A DNA stretch of 64,000 nt from Monosporascus cannonballus. Its lineage: Eukaryota; Ascomycota; Sordariomycetes; Xylariales. Below the pieces are notes generated by a model. That model did not search any database. It saw only the letters and a list, made by a program, of their open reading frames with translations, and was not told where the DNA came from. A program made the translations under genes and the position numbers. This document shows positions 23,505-35,172 of this stretch, piece after piece. Positions within the stretch are counted from its first letter, which is position 1. Every line of letters begins with the position of its first letter. Where the stretch lies: the NCBI GenBank assembly GCA_004154925.1, contig QJNS01000024.1, forward strand, positions 1-64,000. Direction: 5' to 3'.

Positions 23505-23506
23505 TA

Positions 23507-24877
23507 TTAGTGGCTCATGTCGATTAGCCTAACTTTGATCCAGAATATTCCGCCTTCGTAAGGTGTACCGGGGGGTCCCTCGATGCTTCCAAGTAATTTA
23601 TTGAGGCTATCGCCAACAGGTACCGCACTTATGAATGGTATGTCAGCTTGGCGAATATCGCGTAGCTCAAGAAACATCCGGTGTGCCAGTGGCCCTCCGG
23701 CGCTTGCCTGTTGCGCGAGTGTCACTGATCGTTCTTCGGAAACCGCGTCATCATGGGTTCTTGTAGGTTGAAGCACCTCGTCGTGCCTAGGGTCGCTCTC
23801 AGAGAATGCAAATGGTGGTTGTATTGGTGATTGGTGAGCTACTAGGGCAGCAATCCAACGTTGATGGTGAGGCATATCGATTGTAGCTTCGGTTTGGCTT
23901 TGATGAGTCTGTTCCTGTTGGTTTGGCTCTGTCACCAGTCTCGAAAGTGTATCATCGCTAGACCCAAGAGCCTCATTCTCTGGTATTGCCTTTGTAATAC
24001 ACACAAGGGCGGCATCTTGTGCATTGGGTTGTGCAAGCTGTGGTCGACTCGTAAGGGTTAACGCGGGCAATTCGGCCCGCCGCACGCCGTTATGGGGTAC
24101 ACTAACCCCCTCGGTCTCCTGAGTATCATCAATTTGCGTGCTTTTCGCCGTTGCGTAGGACTTCGAGCTTGAAGTGATGATTGTGAGCCGCATGCTAGCC
24201 GTATCAGAGATAGCTTTTAGTGCCGGAGATGCCGATACTGAAGAGCACACCTCCTCCAATCGCGAGAGGCTGTCTTCGTCGGAGATGGTTTCTATTTCCC
24301 TCTCGAGCTGACTCTGATATGCTTCGAGCCGCCCTAATGCTTCCAGTACTTTCTCAAGGCCATCGAGCAGGGCCCCGATTTTGTGGACTAACTCTTCGAA
24401 CTGGGCATGATCATGCACTGCCCATTTTGTAACTTTGCGAACCGACTTCTGCTTCTGGTTCTTGTGTATTCCCTCTCTGATCCGCTCGAAGGTGTCACGC
24501 AGCACCGCTAGCCCTTTGGAGTCAGATCCCTCCCGAGGATCTTCGTCTTTCAATGAATAGTTCTCTGAGACGATGTCTGCTTTCCCCAACAGGTCGCATA
24601 GCTGAGACAAGCAGGACTCGACAGTCGGTTTGATAATGGGATGTTCTAGTGATCGAATGTAGTGAACAGGCCCGCCACCCTCCTCGGCTTGGGCGATCCC
24701 GAGCGTCTCACCCCAGAGAACTAGGCGCGTCCGATGAAGGGCAAGCTTAGGGCAAAGGTATTCAAACACTTGACTGAATTCTCGGGCGCGGACGACGATG
24801 TCGAAGTTATCGATGCAGGCCTTGAAGAGACCGGCAATCCCCAGCACACTCAGCGTAAGCCCTACGACCTCGGCCAT
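23507..24877 (-). CDS. HeLo-domain protein with N-terminal part of a fused E2 (UBC) domain
   Basis: This frame encodes 456 residues from an ATG at 24877. Residues 1 to about 200 match the HeLo (prion-inhibition and propagation) domain: the hydrophobic Gly-rich start MAEVVGLTLSVLGIAGLFKA, then CIDNFDIVVRAREF, LALHRTRLVLWGE and a long helical region. HeLo domains insert into membranes and execute cell death in fungal incompatibility systems. Residues 200-395 are a polar, Gln/Ser-rich linker. From about residue 399 (HRMFLELRDI...) an E2 ubiquitin-conjugating fold begins, with IEGPPGTPYEGGIFWIKVRL being the typical first beta strands. The frame then stops at TAA TAA, and the rest of the E2 fold continues in another frame from 23504. 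The combination suggests a death effector linked to ubiquitin-type conjugation; that link is inference. An ATAAATA box lies 70-76 nt upstream. Confidence 0.8.
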   Translation of the reverse strand: MAEVVGLTLSVLGIAGLFKACIDNFDIVVRAREFSQVFEYLCPKLALHRTRLVLWGETLGIAQAEEGGGPVHYIRSLEHPIIKPTVESCLSQLCDLLGKADIVSENYSLKDEDPREGSDSKGLAVLRDTFERIREGIHKNQKQKSVRKVTKWAVHDHAQFEELVHKIGALLDGLEKVLEALGRLEAYQSQLEREIETISDEDSLSRLEEVCSSVSASPALKAISDTASMRLTIITSSSKSYATAKSTQIDDTQETEGVSVPHNGVRRAELPALTLTSRPQLAQPNAQDAALVCITKAIPENEALGSSDDTLSRLVTEPNQQEQTHQSQTEATIDMPHHQRWIAALVAHQSPIQPPFAFSESDPRHDEVLQPTRTHDDAVSEERSVTLAQQASAGGPLAHRMFLELRDIRQADIPFISAVPVGDSLNKLLGSIEGPPGTPYEGGIFWIKVRLIDMSH

Positions 24878-26357
24878 GACTGAACCTAGTCATGCCTGAA
24901 GTTGGATTGACTTCTAAGACTGATGAGCCTTGCGGCGGGGTTGAGCTATTTATGCGCACAAGCTATTGGCAGAGCCGAGGGCGTTCTGTTAGGCTTCTAG
25001 CAAGGCTGCTCGACTTCTGTGCGTATTTCGCCGGCCTCAGCTGACCGCTAAAGCAGCATTGCACTCCATGCTTGCGGACAAATCGTAGGTGGCCTACCAG
25101 GAGCGAAGTTCAGCCACCCTGCACGGAGCTGGCGCTTTTCAACCCCTTCGACATGAACGCCCATTCCAAGCAAGCATGGAGATACGAGCTCTAGTCTAAG
25201 GTCCCGACTAGCCTAGCGCAAGCCCTCCGTACTTGCTTGAATGAGCGTTCCTGTTGAAGAAGTTGATAAGCGCCAAATGTCATGTTGGGGATTAAGGCAA
25301 CCAGAAGGGATTTTGTTGTGGTTTAGCTTTGCAAAACCACAGGCCGCGCCCCTACCCAGAGCGCTCACACGCCCATATGGCTGGCACCTCTCGTTCTCCT
25401 CCGAAACTGCCAATCATCTTGTTCCATCCCATCCATTCATACCATGCCGCCTTCCGCGAGATCTGAAGAGAGCTGGTTTCCAGGGGGAGAGTCTTCAGCA
25501 ATGCCCAGGCTGGGGTTTGCAATTGGGTACCTATATCGTAAATTAATACGTCGTAAAATCTTAATACTTAGGGTTACCCAAAGAAGTATTATAAAGGTAA
25601 TCCCGTACTACTTACTTAATGGACCTTTTCACTCGGTAGTACTCGTGGGCAGTGTGGGTGGGTGGTTAGTGCACCCCTAACCTAGGCGACAGGCTTAACT
25701 ACATAAGCAGCACCAAGTTGGTTTTGTTTAACCCCACATACCTGCAAAAAGTGGTGGTCTAAGCCGGATAAGCAGTGTCCGCCCTGTTTAGGTCGCTTTT
25801 ATGAGAGGTAAGCCCTGGCCTGAGAATAGTGAGTTGTATGTGCGTAGGCTGGTACGATTTAAGCTGGGTCAATACCTCCTGAGACAACTACATACGACAT
25901 ATTGCAAAACAGGTCCAAACCGAGGAGATTGCAAGCTATAGATATCACACGGTCTGGTAATTGACTTGCGAAGATTTTCTTGTAAAATATCAGAGTCATT
26001 TAACGATGGTTGCTATAATATAACCTAAGCCCCTCCAGAACCGCTGTCAAGTGTAAACCACTTTGAGGTTCCTACACGTAACCCAACATCTCCCGAATAA
26101 ACGCCATTCGTGTCTGGAGACGCTGCCGAAGGCTCAGTTATAAACTCAAACCACTCCTTCACCCAACCGGAAACGCTTCCCATGACATCTCTCATACCGC
26201 CAGTTCGACCATACGAATAGGGTATCCGGCCAACCTTACCCAAGCTAAGATATATTGACACAACCACCCATAAAACCACCATAAAACACCCATGTCATGC
26301 GCCAACAAAAGAATTAACTGGATATACACCAAGTGGTGATTCGGCAAATAGTTCAAA
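24878..26357. other. Intergenic region between HeLo-UBC and the Mga2-like gene
   Basis: The left end is the promoter of the HeLo-UBC locus; the right end is the 3' flank of the leftward Mga2-like gene. No gene is supported. The stretch 25.5-26.1 kb is AT-rich and has many TA dinucleotides, in keeping with old degraded sequence. Confidence 0.45.
24947..24953 (-). promoter_or_regulatory. TATA-like box of the HeLo-UBC locus
   Basis: ATAAATA on the minus strand, 70-76 nt before the ATG at 24877. Assigned by consensus and position only. Confidence 0.35.
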
Positions 26358-29300
26358 TTATAGAACTTTGAGGAGCCGCTCGTTGGCCCGACAAAGTAGC
26401 TGGCGAGGACCTTCCATCCCAGTCGCGTAGGAAATGATGGTCTTAGTTGCATCCGACAAAAGGGACGGAGCAACACTGATCAACATTGCGCCTAGAACGA
26501 GGATTAAGACTGGTACCCAAAAGAACCACAACATCTTGTCACTGCTACCCGTCTTGAGACTGGCGGCGTGGGCACGCTGGAGATTCTCCTGTTGTTCCCG
26601 GGTAATGGCCTTTTTACGCCCCACGTGGAGTAATTCGGGGACTTCATTCGAGTCTGCCATCTCAACGGCTTTTTGATCGAAGAGAGCTGCGCATTTGCTG
26701 TCCGCCTCAAAATCTGCCGCAGCTTGCGCAGCAGAGGCTTGCTTAGTATCAAGATCCTTCTGCGGGTAGATCTCTTCGTACGCTGGCGGAGGCGTCGTCT
26801 CCTTAGAGCCGAAGAAAGACCACTTATTATCCGTTGAGGACTGATCCCCTGAGCCTCGGATCGTAGGAACTAACGAGGAGATGCGCTGTACCACCGAGGG
26901 CGACTGCAGATAAGCCTGGGCGTCGGGTAGCATTGTTTGCATATTCTGTGGCATCTGTAGCATTTGCGGCACCTGGAGTTGTGGGAAGTTCTGGAACTGC
27001 ATGGCCATAGAATGCTGGAATTGCTGAAGCTGCGCGGCAAAGTGGTCTCGGACTGCTGCCATGGTTGCAGCTGGCGAGATTGGGCCGGGGTGGATCTCTT
27101 GTTGCCGGACACCGAGCACTTCGAGACGGGGACGCGAAGCACTGGGGTTGATCATATCTGCATACTCTCGTTCCTCTTCCTCGCTGTCAATCTCGACCGA
27201 GTCATCGTCGGAAGTCTCTTCGTCGCTGTCTCTGGTATCATCCGAAGATTCCCCCTGCTTGGCTGGCGTCATCGGGGGCGGGTCCCATAAAGACCGTAGA
27301 GAGCTCGCGCTGTTGACCTTGCTAAGGCGGGAGCTACCGCTCCGGGACCTAGAATGTGTCTCGATGCGTCGGAGGATTCGAATGACATCGCTGGATTGAG
27401 CAACATCAGCAGGAGTGAGCCCCGAAAGAGACCTCATGGTTGGGTCGGCGCCCTTCATGATGAGGCGCCTCACAATCTCCGGGTGATCATTCATTGCCGC
27501 CATGTGCAAGGGGGTATATCCTCCTTTATCGCGAAGACCGGCATTTGCACCGCGAGAGAGCAGGCCAGCAACGAACCTAATCATACCGAGAGAGCACGCC
27601 AAGTGAAGCATTGTTTGCCCACTTGATCGCCTCAAGTTGATGCGGGGCTTGTTAGGGCTGTCATCAAGATCAATCAATTCTAGCACGCGAAGAAGCACAG
27701 TCTCAACATCGGAGTCCTGTTGATGGTTGTTGAAGTTATTGTTGCTAGGCGCTTGGCCGCTCCCAGATCCTGAAGAACTCCATGAGCCTCCATTGCCGGC
27801 AGGGCCGTAAATGATATTCCGTGCGATATCCGCAACATCGGTGATCTTGCCGCCGAGCTTGTTGCCAAGGACAGTCAGAGCCGTGCGAATCAGACGGTGT
27901 TCATCGTCATCAACGTATCTGAACAGTGGTTGCTGGTGGTTGTTGAAGGCATGTTGCACAGGTGTGCCAGGCTGTTTGATAGATACTGGGACGACCCCAG
28001 CGGCAGCGGCTGGGGGTAGGAGACATACCAAAGACGTCTCACCCCAGAACGTGGTTGTCGCGGCACGCTGCTCGCCAAACATGACTTCAAGTCCGCCGTT
28101 GGTGAAACCGCTACCCAGGATTGTGACTTCAACGCCACCAGACTTCGGTCCTTCACCAGGTATAATTTTGTAGATCATGGGCTGTGGCGCCCTTGCCGAG
28201 CTTGTTCCCGGCGTAGAATTGTACAACCCTTGCGAGATCTCTCGGAGTTGATTTGGGCTAGGGGCACGGCTAGGATTTGCCGTGGGCGGAGCCGAAAATA
28301 GTTGAGGTGGCAGGTTGTCCAAACTTAACGTCCTGCTCGACGGGAATATCAACTGTTCTGCACCGTTACTATTCGGCGTTGGGGGGCCTGTCGCGAATGC
28401 TTGGGGCATGTTGTTGAGAGTTGAATGTCCCCCGTGTGAGAACAGCGCGTCGGCCGTGAGCGGGAAGTTTCCCATGTTAGGTGAGAAAGGCGAAGCCGAC
28501 GCAGAGGCCGCAGCAGAGTCGCTCTGCAATCCATTCGGCAGCGCCGACGAAGTCGGGTTTTCGATTTTCGTCATAGCCAGCCCGTTAGGGAGCTTACCGG
28601 ACCCGCTGGCTTTCCTCTTCCTAGACATCTGGCCAGGCTGTAGGTTCGGGGATGTTTGCCGGGACGCGGTTCTTGGAGTTGCAATAACCGGGGTGCATTG
28701 TGAATTTGGAACTGTTGGAGCGCCAGGCGGGTAGGTGAAGACTGCGTTATTTGCATTATCTCGCAGATCTGTGCTCGGCTGGTGCTGAAACGACATGGGG
28801 GCGTTGACAGACTTTGCGTCAGCGATAGCGGTAGGCTGGGCGGTTGTTACCGCGATATTGGAATTGTTCGGGTTTTGGGTCATCGACGAGGCAGGCAAGT
28901 GTGTCTTGTGGTCATCCGTAATCATAATGGACGACGATAACTGCTGGGCGATGACATTGTCTTGGTAGTCCTTGACGGTGAAGATCACTTGGAACCCCAT
29001 CTTCTCACCGTGATGTCGGCAATAGCAGGCAATCCGCATGGGGACATCTACCTGCATAGTACCTTCGGGGACGGATTCGCGTAGACCGGCTCCTGTAGGG
29101 TCCGCCATGTGTGGCGTCACAGGCTGCCACTCTTTCACCTCTTGCGTATTAAAGACGATGACTCGTTGATTTTCGTACCGATTCCATAACTCCTCCTCCT
29201 CCGGCTTTTTGTGTTTCTTACGACCGGCCCGTTTCCGTTCCCGAGTGATACAACCTGAGCATATCCGTACCTCGCCGCCGTTTTGCGGCTTGTTGTCCTC

Positions 29301-30577
29301 ATCCTCAGGCTTTTCTTCTAGCGGCTTTACCCCTCGGTAGTCATGCTGGGCGGCTGCTGCACGAGCAAAAGCGCGCTTTTGCTTCGCTGGGTCCATCATC
29401 GCGCTTGAGCAGACCAGCATCGTATATAACTCGAGCATGTCTGGAGCCCGAACCGCCGCCGGCTTGGATAACAATTTGGGTTTAGATATCGTATGGGTCG
29501 GAAGATGGATCCGCTTGATACCCGGCGGCAAGTGGTGAATTGTAAGTTTAATGGGTATCTGAGTCTCCACTCGCGACTTGAGAGGCGTAGGCTGGACGAA
29601 CAGCCGTGGTGGAGGACGGCTGGATATGCTCGGTTGTGGAACATATGAGGGAAAGCCGTGGCTCTGCGTCGGTATGTTGGTTGTCTCCGGTCGAACTTGC
29701 GAGGCTTGCCCGCCGTTCTGTAATGACGCCACGTGTTGTTGCGGCCACACGGCTGAGACGCCGAGACCAGACAAGTTACTGAAGAAGCTGATGTTATTAT
29801 CTGGGGACGGTGAGTTGAATATGGCTGCCGGCGATGATTCCTTGCTAAGGGATGGGTTCGAGGCTGGCGATGCTTCTCTAGAGCCGCTTGTCTTCAAGCC
29901 TTTCATCGACTGGGCTAGTGATTTTTGCTTTGAGCTGTTAGCTTGCCGTGATGGGCAATGAACGACCGACTTGATCAACTTACTGTTGGCACCTTATGGT
30001 GCCCCTTGTGCCTCTTGACCCGCGGACTCCCTGGTGTGGCGCTCGTGGAAAACTCAGCCGATGCTAGGGTTGATCGCGCAGTATTCGCGGGGGGGCTGGG
30101 ACTAGTCGAGGCGCTTTCAAAGTCGAAGACGTGGGACATATCTAAAGACGAAGGATCCATCGAATCGAGAAACATGTTGAAGTTGGTGTCGCTGTGGGCG
30201 GCGGCATCCTCAATCTTCCACGATGCCAGGTGGCCGTCTGCCATCATTACGTCTCCTGAGGTTTGGCTCGTCTTGGGAGAGGACTCGTTACTTCGCGGGG
30301 AGGACGAGGATGACATGGATCCCCTATGCGAGGGAAGATGGTAGATAGGTAACTTGGTCGTCGGGTTGACCTGCCCAGGTGAGTTCCCCAGAAGCGTCTT
30401 AGGGTCTCCGAACTGGAGGGGGCTATCGCCGTGGAGGTCTAGAAAGCCGGTGGTGGACGAGATTTGGCTATCTTCGACATCGAATAACTCGAACTCGCTG
30501 GGGAAGTTGTAGGAAGGCATCCCCGAGTCAGGTGCGAAGGTGTGATTGGCACCAAAAGGAGGGGAGGAGGTAGACAT
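26358..30577 (-). CDS. Mga2/Spt23-type membrane-bound transcription regulator (IPT/TIG, ankyrin, TM)
   Basis: Exon 1 is 30577-29984 and exon 2 is 29927-26358, separated by a 56-nt intron (GTAAGT donor, GCTAAC branch, AAG acceptor), giving 1387 residues. The order of parts is diagnostic: a long Ser/Pro-rich N-terminus, a central conserved block with a CSGCITRERKRAGRKK segment, an IPT/TIG domain at about residues 780-870 (PGEGPKSGGVEVTILGSGF), ankyrin repeats at about 965-1040 (GQTMLHLACSLG, GYTPLHMAAMND), an acidic stretch, and one C-terminal membrane segment at about 1329-1352 (WFFWVPVLILVLGAMLISVA). In yeast, Mga2 and Spt23 sit in the ER membrane, are released by Rsp5-dependent ubiquitination and proteasomal processing, and activate the fatty acid desaturase gene OLE1. 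The same role in lipid and hypoxia sensing is inferred here. Confidence 0.93.
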
Positions 30578-31552
30578 GACCAGACTAATGGAGGGATCTC
30601 GTGGAAGGGAATACTCTGCTGCAACAGGGTAGGTGTGTATGGCTTATTGCTGCTTATCCGCAGACGTCGTAGGGCTGTAGCCTTGTTCCAGGGTCCGGAG
30701 GATGGCGACACGGTGTAGTCTCCAGGTCAAGACCCAGACCAATACCAATACCAAAAACGTACCTTCGTAAGCTGACACTACTGGGTGGCCCCCTCCTTCG
30801 GTGCTTGGGATCTCCTGCGGATTTAGAACTATGCCCACCTCGTATCGACCGGGTTCGGGATGTATGCCAATGCGGACATTACCATGAGGACTGCTAGAGC
30901 ATTGTGGTGCACTCGAGCTCGATAGTGGGATTGATGGATGTGGCTGGCCTCTTTTCTCGCGTCTGAAAATCGGACAATTCGGGAACCCGATATGCACTGG
31001 GTTTAGTCGGACGTTACAATTGTGGACGCCGTCTACGGTAAACTCCCTGGAAACACGATGGAATTCGGACTCGGTTTTGCAGTCCAACCCAGTTCTCGAT
31101 CAACCGTTGCTACGGTACTGAAAGCCGAGAGATGCGTCCGCGAGAAATTTCTTTTCCGTTTTGATGCAAAAGGACGGGAATCGAAGGTCGAGTTGATTAT
31201 TAATAAGTCGTAAAAGCAATCGAAAAACTTATCGAGAGCAATTGGGTCGAATCCAGCAGACAAAAAAAGATATATAGAAATTACGTGAGGGACCAAGGAA
31301 AATAGGCGATGAGATGGGTTTCTAACACCCTAAAACACTGTGTACGGAATAGTATTGTGAGCGTGCGTGTGTGTGTGTGGGTGTGTGCGGGAAAGTTGAA
31401 GATAGGTAAGGATTGCGAGGCCGCGATTGTATGTCATCAATTACTCGGAAGTACCAATATGAGAATGTGCCTATGCAAATTGGAAGCAGTCGGCGGTGTA
31501 GGATGGATAGATAGATACCTAGCCTATGCTTGATAGGTTCTTGAGTGAAGTA

Positions 31553-31569
31553 AGGTAGGTAGGTAGGTA
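31553..31569. repeat. (GGTA)n microsatellite
   Basis: Four tandem GGTA units (AAGGTAGGTAGGTAGGTAAG) in the upstream region of the Mga2-like gene. A short GATA run lies about 45 nt before it. Confidence 0.6.
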
Positions 31570-34500
31570 AGAAAAAGGCCGTCCAGCCCCGAAGTCTGAA
31601 GCAATACCCGCCGACTCCGCTTAGAAGAAGAGCGGAGGCGATTGTGAGTGAGAGAGAGGAGACACAGGAGATACTTAGTACGTGAGGGAGCCAGTGTCTG
31701 GGTGAATGGCGTGCGGTTAGCTCATGCCACCCTAACGAATAGAAAATACGTAGTTTCTGGACAGTTATGTCAGGGGTACAGGGACCTCTGGTATGTGTGG
31801 GTATGTATTGCATGGGTATGCGGCGTGGCAGGTTAGTTGCCCATTGCCTAGCACCTTAATATCTCGGGCTACATACGCTACGGAAGCGTGTGCAAGCTGG
31901 CTGGTTGATCACCAGAATGAGGTACTTACCAGATCCAGTACCACTGTTCAGACAAGAAAAGCTAGTTAATAAACAACCACTGTTACTGGGTATAGCCAAG
32001 TCGGCCGAGTAACTTGGAGGAGGGCTTGATGTAGATGTTTAACTGACACTGCTTTGTTAGGCATCTTCTGGAAGCCCCAGTCTGCCAATCTGGCATCCGG
32101 CAAAGACGGGTTCGCGAGCATTTTCATGCGCATGCGCTAATCTAATACAATCGTGGTATAGAAAGTCAAGTGGTCCCCCTGGTCTGCTGCTCTCCGGAGT
32201 CCGCTGGCGTGGCGTTTTGAGAAAGACTCGTTTAGGGGCTGAACTCTTCCATGCTTTTAATTACTACTCTTTTATTGCACAGCTAGGTAGCAATTTCCAC
32301 GCACCCCGAGTGGAAGCGTGGTGTGATATGCGACTAAAAGGAATGTCTCGACATTCGGCCAGATTATGTACGTAAGGAAGTCGTCAAACTATGATGCGCT
32401 AACTAGTCGATAGTTTGAACTTAAGCGGCCATTTATATAGGGTAGCTGCATATACAGTTATAAAGGTTACGTCTATTTTGCTTCATTGGGCATAATAACC
32501 GACCAGAAGGGTCCTTGTTCTAATGCCCCTCATTCATCAAAATCCGCATCGAGAAATTCCAGACTGTTGTAGGTTGTTGCTGCAGAATTTGCCGCCCTCC
32601 AAGGATACCACCACCCACTTCAAAATGCTGTCTTTCCATGTTATCCCAAGCCAGCTCTACAGCGAATAAGGGTTAAAATACGAACACCGACCGGATCCTA
32701 TGACTGGCTCATAATTGGCCAGCTTGGGAAAAGAAGTGAAGACCGAAGGAACCTGGGTACCTAGATACAATTCCTTTTAGGAGGTCGCATGCTGCTATCC
32801 CCATCCTGGTAATCGTCCTTCTCGAATCAAAGCCGATATATCACAATGACTGAGGGGCCAGATACGTAATTCTGGTGATCATGTTACCGAGGGGGGTTCA
32901 TCGACTTCAACCATCTACCCGTCGTGGGGCTCTAGAACACTGGAGATGAATACACTTTGGACCAACTTTTCGGGCTATCCAAGAAGAGGTATATCACCCA
33001 GATCTTCTCAGCTTGACTGGATACTCAGCTCTTCCTTCTTCCGATATCGCTCTTTATCCTAAAGATCCTCTATTCCAACATTCCAGTATTCCTGTGCCAT
33101 GCCTATTCAATGCGATTTGGTGGATAGAGGTTGATCCAGTTCTGTCAGACACTCAGGGACCATATTACACTAATGCCCGAATCGGTCTCCAGCATGTAAC
33201 GCAATCCTCCTGCCTATCATTCCGACAAGGTAACCAGCTAAATGGCCAGACTGGCAAGGCCTAGAGTTGCTAATGGTTCCCTGTGCACCTGGTTTCTTTA
33301 GTGGTTGCCTATCGGATTCTGACATAGTTTTACAGATACAGCGTCACTGGTTAAGTGGATATACTGAAAACGGGCTGTCATGGTTGTCGAGGTTCTTTGA
33401 CGATCTGGGTAGTTATCTATACAGAACCGGAACACCCCGTCTGGTGACGTTCGTTGCCTCCCAAGAACACAACAGAATTCAACTTTGTATAGCTGACATG
33501 TCGAATCGGAGCCAAGCTGGTGCTATCGTCAGGGACGATGACACACAGGGCTGGCTAGCCAGCCACAGCAGGGCTTAGGACACGGACGCCCGTACGGAGC
33601 ACCGGGGTTCCCCAGTTGCTTATTTACATCCACACATCGCTTGGGCCCGAAGATACAGTATCTCGAGGCCTTACCTGGAACCCAATATAACAGACAACCG
33701 GCCACCATCTGCTGTCCGTAAATATGATAAGGTATATCAACTTCATTCACCAGTAGCCTAAACCAAGAAGCATCGCAGATCAATTTGCGTTCCCGTTAAG
33801 CGGCATTTGGTATCTTAACACTTTAGTTATCAAACATTAGGTTTCGCTAAATCTAGGGCATATTGCCAAGCGAGAGTAACGATTGGTGAACAAGTGGGCA
33901 TCTGCCGGCCGTTCTACAGTGAAGCTCTTCTTAGTTGGCGCCAACGTGATTGGTGAACCTAATCTTCGATATGAAACCTGGATTGGCTTGCCGCGCCGTG
34001 GCTCAGAAACTTAGAAGAACTGCCTGACCCCCATACTTGATCTGACCACGTTTCGTACGACCACATATGCAGCATCATATATGCCATGTGCGCGCGATGC
34101 CCTTCCGCGCGGCTGGTTGGCGCCAGCAGCTTGAAGTCGCGCACGCTGATGTAATGCCGAAGACATATTCACTACAGATGCGGCGTTGGTAAGCGAGCTG
34201 TGCTGACCGTACATATAATTATCTTATCATGGAAGCTAGTCTAACGTTAGTAGGCTTGGGATAAACAGATTGTCCTGCAAACAATCAAAATCAAGAAAGG
34301 ACAGACCCCAGAGGCATTGGCGTAACGGGTAGATTTACAACGAGTTGTATCCACCTGCTTATCCTCCACTGTTGATGTAATGACATTGAAAACTGGAGAT
34401 AAATACATGGACCTCCGATACGGCCTGGCCCGTAATCACCCCTCCAGTACATTTCTTTGCAAGCAGCCGGGATCCTCCGTTCGTTGTCGCCGCACCGTTG

Positions 34501-34764
34501 AGCAACGGCCAAGGCACAGCCCCGAGATCTCCAGTGGAGACTACCGAGAGGAGCAACGCTCCCCGTCCCAGCTCATGAGGCTCGTAGGATAATAATACGT
34601 AGTTACGAGCAGCATGTACCCGCTCCAGTCGCGCACCCGTCATTCAAGACGCCACAATGGATTGTGTGCTATTAAATGGTGGAAATGCGCTAGCCAAGGG
34701 ACGCTTGGCGGCATAAGCTAATAGCATCCCGACAAGGTGGTGGACAAAATAATTGATAGTGTCA

Positions 34765-35172
34765 ATGGGTGTGTTGTGGCTCTGGGCACTATCTTTACTG
34801 CAAACTTTGCCCCACTTGCCCGAGAGGCGGGATGACGGGGATCCTACCGAAAACGGCAGCTATACTGCCTCAGACTATACGTACACACCACTGCTTGCTA
34901 CCTACCCAAACGTTACTATATCCACTGCGGTCGACAGGCATCGAGAGGAAGAAAGGGAGGAGCATTCTCTCGGTAACGAAAGAGCGGCAGTCGCTTCCCT
35001 AGTCACTCGGTTCTTCGCTCCATGTGACATCACGACGACGGCCTCAGAAAATTTACCAAGACGGAATCCTACACAACCAACATGTGGTGCGGGTCCCGTC
35101 CTTATACGTATACTGCATATTTGGTACATAGGCAGGACGCTGGGGGGAAACGAACTAAGATACTTGGGATAG
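34765..35172 (+). CDS. Possible small secreted protein (weakly supported)
   Basis: An ATG-initiated frame of 135 residues. It begins MGVLWLWALSLLQTLPHLPE, which looks like a secretion signal with a hydrophobic core. The rest is polar, with two cysteines and NGS and NVT sequons. It lies inside a gene-poor block, a common place for effector-like genes. There is no recognised domain, and the frame could be open by chance. No introns were needed. Confidence 0.22.
   Translation: MGVLWLWALSLLQTLPHLPERRDDGDPTENGSYTASDYTYTPLLATYPNVTISTAVDRHREEEREEHSLGNERAAVASLVTRFFAPCDITTTASENLPRRNPTQPTCGAGPVLIRILHIWYIGRTLGGNELRYLG

Noticed and set aside
23506..23525. A 20-nt GT...AG segment that would restore the HeLo-UBC frame if spliced
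   Set aside because: Far too short for a fungal intron, and removing it would delete an E2 beta strand.
29928..29983. Separate start (TTG at 29978) for the large Mga2-like frame
   Set aside because: A 56-nt intron with consensus donor, branch site and acceptor joins the two frames into one protein.
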